A stretch of 35,154 nucleotides of DNA from Thermoplasmatota archaeon (lineage in GTDB: Archaea > Thermoplasmatota > Penumbrarchaeia > Penumbrarchaeales > Penumbrarchaeaceae): the NCBI GenBank assembly GCA_029762535.1, contig JARVGK010000013.1:40984-76137 (forward strand). The letters are read 5' to 3'. Made by a program: the position numbers and the translations under genes. Shown in pieces: positions 30,287-35,154 of this stretch. The notes beneath the pieces were generated by a model that searched no databases, was not told the origin of the DNA, and worked only from the letters and a program-made list of their open reading frames with translations. Each line of letters starts with the position of its first letter. The first letter of the stretch is position 1.

Positions 30287-31246
30287 ATGGATAAAAAACT
30301 ACTAATAAATGGGATATTGGCAACAGCAATTTCCATAATAGTATTAACTACTATTATTTATATAAATAAAAATAACAACGATAATAGTTATAGTGTATTA
30401 GGCCAAACAATTAAAAGAATAGAAGATAATCCTGATAACTATTCAGGTCTTCAATTACCTACCGGTAATGATGCTTTAGCAAGTGCGAATAGTCAAATAA
30501 ATAATATGACATATGGTAATATTTTACCGATAAACAGTCAAGATGAAGATTATCAAGCAAAATTTTATCATGATTATTCTTTTGGAGATATCCAATATTG
30601 GGAAATAGTGGATTCAACATCAACAGTTTATATATTGGCTGATACAGCAGAAATTATCTATTATTCCCAAAATGGTATGGTCCAGGGAAGTTTAACTGAA
30701 CAACAGATTCTCTATCAAGCTGATCTAATAGTCAGGCAATTTGCTACTTTACCTGGAGATTTAGACTTAGTACCTTATGTTGATTGGAGAGAAAATGTAA
30801 TAACATCTGTTGGGATTAACGATGACACACAACAACAAACAATCAATTCTGATCTATCTTTTTGGATTGTTTGTTACAATAGAACGAAGAATAATATTAA
30901 ATCAGAAGATCATATTCAGGTCTTATTGTTGCCCAATGGAGATTGTTCCTTATATAGGAAGATATGTAATATGGATTTAAAGTCCGTTAATACCAACTAT
31001 GCAATAACTAAGCAACAAGCTGAAAATAGTGCATGTAATTTTATTGGAGATAATCCAACTGTAATAAATTGTTATAAAAAAATAAGCCGACCAAATGACT
31101 TTTATGGGGATGAGGGAATACAATATGGAACTTTACCAAAAAGTGTCTGGGAAGTAGTAGTTTCAAATTCCGATGGAACCTATATTGTAGATGTTGATAA
31201 GGATAATATGAATTTAATATTGGGTGGTGACTATCTACAAGAATAA
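30287..31246 (+). CDS. Membrane-anchored protein with PepSY-like domains
   Basis: A 319-residue protein. One N-terminal transmembrane segment (LINGILATAISIIVLTTIIY) anchors a mostly outside domain. The C-terminal part fits the PepSY pattern: YAITKQQAENSACNFIG, then WEVVVSNSDGTYIVDVDKDN. A second, weaker PepSY-like unit is near residues 130-225 (SLTEQQILYQADLIVRQF ... FWIVCYNRT). PepSY domains occur in peptidase propeptides and in free peptidase inhibitors, so this could restrain or assist the clan CD enzyme encoded just upstream. AGGAGG precedes its ATG at the right distance, and only 11 nt separate the genes. Very AT-rich codon use, like its partner. Confidence 0.65.
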   Translation: MDKKLLINGILATAISIIVLTTIIYINKNNNDNSYSVLGQTIKRIEDNPDNYSGLQLPTGNDALASANSQINNMTYGNILPINSQDEDYQAKFYHDYSFGDIQYWEIVDSTSTVYILADTAEIIYYSQNGMVQGSLTEQQILYQADLIVRQFATLPGDLDLVPYVDWRENVITSVGINDDTQQQTINSDLSFWIVCYNRTKNNIKSEDHIQVLLLPNGDCSLYRKICNMDLKSVNTNYAITKQQAENSACNFIGDNPTVINCYKKISRPNDFYGDEGIQYGTLPKSVWEVVVSNSDGTYIVDVDKDNMNLILGGDYLQE

Positions 31247-31371
31247 TATAAATGTAATCTTAGTTGAGGAAACCAAAAACATGTGTCACTCTTTTGCGTT
31301 AGGATCAAGGTAAGATAATTCCAAATCTAAAAGGTAACGACATATAATAGTATCCAAGAGAGAGATTTCCT

Positions 31372-31536
31372 TTGAAAGAGAGCAGACCGAACCTATTTCC
31401 GAACAAGGCTTCCGAGAAGGAAAGGAAGGTGATCATACAGGTGAAGGACGCATCCGGTTTCGGACCGGATGGAATCCCATCCATCGAGGATAAGATAACC
31501 ATATATATTAGAAATTACATTACTTCATTATGTTGA
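31372..31536 (+). pseudogene. GC-richer coding relic between AT-rich genes
   Basis: This frame reads ESRPNLFPNKASEKERKV, then VIIQVKDASGFGPDGIPS and IEDKITI. It looks like part of a beta-rich surface domain in host-like codons, but has no good start (only TTG at 31372), is 54 codons long, and runs into a TATA element and the next gene, overlapping its ATG. It resembles the edge of a lost gene rather than a working one. A real micro-protein is possible but less likely. Confidence 0.35.
31498..31509 (+). promoter_or_regulatory. TATA box for the 31530 surface gene
   Basis: CCATATATATTA is about 25 nt before the ATG at 31530, suggesting a leaderless mRNA. Confidence 0.55.
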
Positions 31537-32435
31537 AACTAAATAAAAAGATTATGGCTGCCACAATTCTTTTGTTCAGTTTGATTCTTGCATTATCGTT
31601 GTCAAATCATGGAATTGGTGATAGCGAAATAGATACTGATCAAGTATCATTTATTATTGGAGGTGAAAAAGGTAATATCATAACAGATCATTTTTATGTT
31701 AATGAATTAAATTCGTTAGGTTTGTTAATCCATTTCGCTAATGATTGCATTTTTTATCGTATAAAAATCGAGGGGCCCAATATATTTCATTTTAATGAGG
31801 ACAGTTCTTATGAAAATATTTCAAAAGGTACAAGTTGTATTAAAATATTATTTATAGATTATAAAAACACCTCTATTAAAAATGATTTTTTAATATATCT
31901 AAATTATACCTTAAACAATAATATTAATATAACAAAAACATTTAATTTAGTATTATTTATTTATGATTCATTTTATATCGAAGAAATTACTTATCCTTCA
32001 GAAAATAATCCAATCTTCAGTTTAGATGTTAAATTCAATATAAGTTTTGATGAAGTAATGGTATTATTTGGATCTGATGGAAACATAAGAATTAAAAATG
32101 AATTAATTAAGTTAAATAATGTATCCATTGGTAATTATACTTTCTCCACAGAAATATTCATAGATACAAATCATTCTAATAATGATAATCAAGAATTATC
32201 ATATGATATCATTAGTCGAATTGGGAATCGTTCAATTCAAATCTTGAAATATAATATTCCTATAAAGTATTCATATTATGATAATAATAAAAATACAGAC
32301 AATGATCATGGTGATAATAATTATATCATTTATCTAATATTATTACTTATTCTTATATTATCAATAGTCATAGTTTTATTTGTTTATAAAAGAAGAAAAA
32401 TAATAAAACCTTTTTTTATCTATAAAGAAAGATGA
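31530..32435 (+). CDS. AT-rich surface protein with C-terminal membrane anchor
   Basis: A 301-residue protein of no recognised family. It has an N-terminal signal segment (IMAATILLFSLILALSLS), a beta-rich ectodomain with many N-x-S/T sites (for example YENISKGTS, NNVSIGNYTFS), and a strong C-terminal transmembrane helix (about 265-288, IIYLILLLILILSIVIVLFV) followed by a short Lys/Arg-rich tail. It is likely N-glycosylated and exposed, tethered at its C terminus. A TATA element about 25 nt upstream supports the start. The role is unknown; composition matches the AT-rich block. Confidence 0.7.
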   Translation: MLKLNKKIMAATILLFSLILALSLSNHGIGDSEIDTDQVSFIIGGEKGNIITDHFYVNELNSLGLLIHFANDCIFYRIKIEGPNIFHFNEDSSYENISKGTSCIKILFIDYKNTSIKNDFLIYLNYTLNNNINITKTFNLVLFIYDSFYIEEITYPSENNPIFSLDVKFNISFDEVMVLFGSDGNIRIKNELIKLNNVSIGNYTFSTEIFIDTNHSNNDNQELSYDIISRIGNRSIQILKYNIPIKYSYYDNNKNTDNDHGDNNYIIYLILLLILILSIVIVLFVYKRRKIIKPFFIYKER

Positions 32436-32547
32436 ATTAATTGAGGTTGACCGACTTTTTTCAAGTCAAGAATATGAAAGATAAAATACCATCGAAATGA
32501 CATGGATAAATCGTATAATAGGAATTAAGGAAGGTTGTACAATATCT

Positions 32548-32563
32548 TATTATCATGATAATA
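32548..32563. promoter_or_regulatory. 16-bp perfect palindrome, candidate operator
   Basis: TATTATCATGATAATA is a perfect inverted repeat. Its centre is 54 bp from the centre of the next palindrome. Dimeric regulators often bind such sites, but no factor is identified. Confidence 0.4.
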
Positions 32564-32600
32564 CATAAAGGACCTCAAAGGGGTATGGTATGAAATTCTG

Positions 32601-32618
32601 ACTGGAGTGCACTCCAGT
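32601..32618. promoter_or_regulatory. 18-bp perfect palindrome, candidate operator
   Basis: ACTGGAGTGCACTCCAGT is a perfect inverted repeat in a mostly AT-rich context, about 135 bp before the NosD-like gene. It is long enough to be unlikely by chance at this spot and could be a regulator site or part of an RNA hairpin. Confidence 0.5.
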
Positions 32619-32752
32619 GCGTGATAACATACTTAACCCCGATCATATTAGAAGTTAATGTCAACGGCGACTGAAAAATCCATTCGAAAGTTATGAGCAT
32701 GTAGTGATAAACTATTTATTCAACCTGATGGTTATGGTCTTAGGGTGAATAA

Positions 32753-35154
32753 ATGAAATCGGCACCGAAATTGGGTGTGACCTTATGTATGGTAATATTA
32801 GTCCCTATAATGTTTTCATTTTTGGCTCTGGGTGATGAAGAGAGAAATGTCAATTTTCTTCATAGATTCCATTCAAAGACGATAATTGTTGATGCTACTG
32901 GTTCGGGAGATTATATATCTTTGATAGACGCAGTTAAGAATGCAGATTCAGGAGATGTTATTAGGGTTTATGACGGTTTTTATGAAGGTGAGATTAAAAT
33001 AGGAAGTTCTATATCAATTATAGGAAATGGTAGTCAAACAATCATTGGCGGAAAGTACGGTTATTTCGAAATAAGGTCTGATAATGTGACGATTAGCAAT
33101 CTCACAATAACGGATCATATCGATGAAAAAGTAAGGGTATGTTGGGGAGAACATGTAAAACTCGATACTTTAATTATCCAATCTGGCAAACTGGGGATCT
33201 CTTTGCATGAGAATTGTAATGTGCTGATAAGTAACTGTACATTCTCGAATATAAGTAACAATCATATAAGCTACTACAAAAGTAAAGAGGTCAATTTGCT
33301 GAACAATACATTCATCGATGGACCAAAGGTGAGTATGAATATCTCAGGAAGAAAGATAGTACTTAATGGAAATAAATTTATAAATAATTCTCTCGGTTTT
33401 GACTTTAACTCCATTGAAGATTTCGATTCGATACATATCGATGAAACCAATAGAAGAAATAACAACCCTCTTGTCTTTTTAAAAAGAGAAGAGAACAGAA
33501 TTATAAATTGTGAAAATAACACTCAATATTTTTTCATCAATTGTAATAATATCACATTTCGAAGCGGGAAGATAAAGAATGTTCATAATCCATTATTGAT
33601 CTATAATTCATCTTTCTTATCTTTAAGTCAATTGGATATAGAGAATTCTTCTGATATTTTTTGTTCGAAGTCCAACAATATTTATTTCGATAATATGAAA
33701 TTTTATAAATCTGGAATGCTGATCAACAAAACTTATGGAATGTGGGTGAACAATAGTATTGTAAATATCAATGGATTTATGATTGAGGATTCAGGATATA
33801 TTTCCATAATGAAATCCCACTTCTTAAATATTACTATTTCCAATTACTTCAATTATGTTTCTCTATCTGCATTATATACATTATCTAGTAATAATATATC
33901 TATTCAGGATAATAAATTTAGGGATAATATTCAATCTATTCGAAAGGGAGATAATGCTCAATCTAATGGAATAATAATCAATAATAATACTTTTGAAAAC
34001 TGCAATGTATCAGTTGCCCTGGATCGAGTTAAAGAAACTATCATCTCTAACAATATGATAATAAGTAGTGAATACGGATTAGAATATTATGATTGCGAAG
34101 AATCATCCATATTTAACAATATATTTAATCAACAAGGGAACAAATTCTATTCAGTAACGATATCAATGTCAGATAAAATTAAGATTTATAATAATACAAT
34201 CAGAACTTCTATGATTGGTTTAAAGATAACTGGATCAAATCAATGCGATGTATATAACAATACACTATCCAACAACGTTCATGGATTGAATATCTTTTAT
34301 TCAAAGGAAGGTAATATTTACAATAATAAAATTATTAATAATAATTACGGAGCAGAATTAGTTAATTCAAATGACATTAAGATATGGAAGAATATTTTTA
34401 TCGATAATTTAAACCAAGCAAGCGACAATACAAATGCGAACAAATGGTATAACTCTTATCCTATTGGAGGTAATTATTGGTCAGATTATCATGGAGAAGA
34501 TAAGAAAAAAGGTGTGCACCAGAGTGAAAGTGGCTCAGATGGTTTCGGAGATCTTCCAAAGTCGTTAATATCAACATCCGATCGTTATCCGATATTCATC
34601 GATACAATAAAACCTACAGCGAATGCAAAAGGAGATAAAATTGTTGATGAAGGATCAGTTATACATTTTCAATCAGCATCAACAGATGATCAAATGGTCA
34701 TGGAAACAATTTGGAAATTTGTTTACGACGGAGTAAATATAATTATTTCCTACCCAGAATTTGATTTTATTTTTCACATCCCCGGAACATATAAGATTTT
34801 ATTAACAGTGTTTGATTTTGCTGGAAACAATGACACAGATGATATTATAATTACGGTAAAAGACATTAACGTTCCTATTTCAAAATCACAAGGGAACATT
34901 ATAAAAAATCAAGGATCGATCCTTTACTTCAACGGATCGCTCTCCTATGACACCGGTGGGATCGCCATGTATGAATGGTTGTTCGATTACTACGGCACAT
35001 CCCATGTACTCGAAGGCGTCAACGTCTCATTCTTCTTCGATAGACCGGGGAGGATCCCCGTGACTCTCAGGGTCACCGATAATGCAGGTCACGTTGGAGA
35101 GAGCATTTTCAACGTGACCATCGTGGATCTGACCGATCCGATCGCAGATGCTGG
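32753..35154 (+). CDS. NosD-like beta-helix surface protein with PKD-like domains (3' partial)
   Basis: The frame is open from ATG 32753 to the window edge (800 codons), so the C terminus is missing. After a signal peptide (GVTLCMVILVPIMFSFLA), the protein begins IIVDATGSGDYISLIDAVKN, typical of the start of right-handed parallel beta-helix (NosD/pectate-lyase-like) proteins. About 550 residues of short Asn-rich repeats follow, such as IYNNTIRTS and VYNNTLSNNVHG, ending in the diagnostic SYPIGGNYWSDYHGED stretch. Two PKD-like Ig domains follow (about 620-705 and from about 710). It probably binds carbohydrate or lies in the outer layer. Codons switch from AT-rich to GC-rich near 34905-34925, inside the second PKD-like domain, so the gene is a mosaic. 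GGTGA before the ATG supports the start. Confidence 0.88.
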   Translation, partial: MKSAPKLGVTLCMVILVPIMFSFLALGDEERNVNFLHRFHSKTIIVDATGSGDYISLIDAVKNADSGDVIRVYDGFYEGEIKIGSSISIIGNGSQTIIGGKYGYFEIRSDNVTISNLTITDHIDEKVRVCWGEHVKLDTLIIQSGKLGISLHENCNVLISNCTFSNISNNHISYYKSKEVNLLNNTFIDGPKVSMNISGRKIVLNGNKFINNSLGFDFNSIEDFDSIHIDETNRRNNNPLVFLKREENRIINCENNTQYFFINCNNITFRSGKIKNVHNPLLIYNSSFLSLSQLDIENSSDIFCSKSNNIYFDNMKFYKSGMLINKTYGMWVNNSIVNINGFMIEDSGYISIMKSHFLNITISNYFNYVSLSALYTLSSNNISIQDNKFRDNIQSIRKGDNAQSNGIIINNNTFENCNVSVALDRVKETIISNNMIISSEYGLEYYDCEESSIFNNIFNQQGNKFYSVTISMSDKIKIYNNTIRTSMIGLKITGSNQCDVYNNTLSNNVHGLNIFYSKEGNIYNNKIINNNYGAELVNSNDIKIWKNIFIDNLNQASDNTNANKWYNSYPIGGNYWSDYHGEDKKKGVHQSESGSDGFGDLPKSLISTSDRYPIFIDTIKPTANAKGDKIVDEGSVIHFQSASTDDQMVMETIWKFVYDGVNIIISYPEFDFIFHIPGTYKILLTVFDFAGNNDTDDIIITVKDINVPISKSQGNIIKNQGSILYFNGSLSYDTGGIAMYEWLFDYYGTSHVLEGVNVSFFFDRPGRIPVTLRVTDNAGHVGESIFNVTIVDLTDPIADA

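Larger units (their letters stand above)
32436..32752. other. Intergenic region upstream of the NosD-like gene
   Basis: No gene seen. The stretch holds two perfect palindromes (listed separately), a T-rich tract soon after the previous stop (about 32454-32460) that may help termination, and an AT element near 32709-32720 (AAACTATTTATT). GGGTGA at 32742-32747 precedes the NosD-like ATG as ribosome site. Composition is mixed, less AT-rich near 32600-32700 than in the genes around it. Confidence 0.5.
29020..34912. other. AT-rich block with edges inside genes
   Basis: From about 29020 to about 34912 the sequence is strikingly AT-rich compared with both sides, except for a GC-richer relic near 31372-31497 and parts of 32600-32750. 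It contains secreted or surface protein genes only. There is no transposase, integrase, terminal inverted repeat or tRNA at the edges. A 14-bp perfect palindrome AAGGATCGATCCTT (34911-34924) lies at the right edge. Foreign origin or allelic exchange is inferred from composition alone. Confidence 0.7.

Noticed and set aside
33274..33522. 82-codon minus-strand frame in the NosD-like gene
   Set aside because: It is antisense to the continuous 800-codon frame with beta-helix repeats; AT-rich shadow.
29020..34912. AT-rich block as an insertion sequence, transposon or provirus
   Set aside because: No transposase, integrase, capsid or replication gene and no terminal repeats were seen; the edges are inside genes, which fits recombination better.

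Overview
The window looks like a chromosomal segment of an archaeon, most likely an uncultured member of the Thermoplasmatota. The evidence is archaeal TATA boxes about 25-30 nt before many starts, several nearly leaderless starts, GGTGAT/GGAGG ribosome sites on others, a tRNA gene with no encoded CCA, an archaeal-length triosephosphate isomerase, and large surface proteins with Ig-like, thrombospondin type 3-like, NosD-like and PKD-like domains. Phylum placement is inference from gene content.

Region 1 (1-5.8 kb): a small winged-helix protein, an unexplained stretch with a strong hairpin, tRNA-Ile(GAU), a membrane-anchored subtilisin-like protease, a small membrane protein with a helix-hairpin-helix end, and an iron-dependent alcohol dehydrogenase. 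The last two genes are divergent and appear to share one TATA element. A membrane protein of unknown role follows. Region 2 (5.8-16.3 kb): a protein resembling the DUF5591 domain of archaeosine enzymes, a site-2-type membrane protease with a large C-terminal ectodomain, an FKBP-type prolyl isomerase with a His-Asp tail, and a 2206-residue surface protein with a von Willebrand A domain nested inside an Ig-like repeat.

Region 3 (16.3-26.9 kb): housekeeping genes. These are serS, nadA, a UbiA-family prenyltransferase, a ParA ATPase coupled to a protein with a ParB-like N-terminal tail but no ParB body, purF, and the gluconeogenic run fbp-fba-tpiA read as one minus-strand unit. A stand-alone B3/B4-domain protein lies divergent to fbp. 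SerS, PurF and TpiA all seem to start at TTG.

Region 4 (26.9-35.15 kb): accessory. A winged-helix/TPR regulator precedes a truncated secreted clan CD (legumain-like) peptidase. Composition then drops sharply to AT-rich for about 5.9 kb. This AT-rich block holds a complete-looking secreted clan CD peptidase, a membrane-anchored PepSY-like partner, a surface protein, a small GC-richer relic and a NosD/PKD-like surface protein running off the window. Both block edges fall inside coding sequence, which suggests allelic replacement or gene conversion from an AT-richer source rather than a classical mobile element; no transposase or integrase is visible.

The two best candidates for undescribed systems are the ParA/ParB-tail adaptor pair (19.7-21.8 kb) and the secreted peptidase/PepSY pair in the AT-rich block (29.1-31.2 kb).
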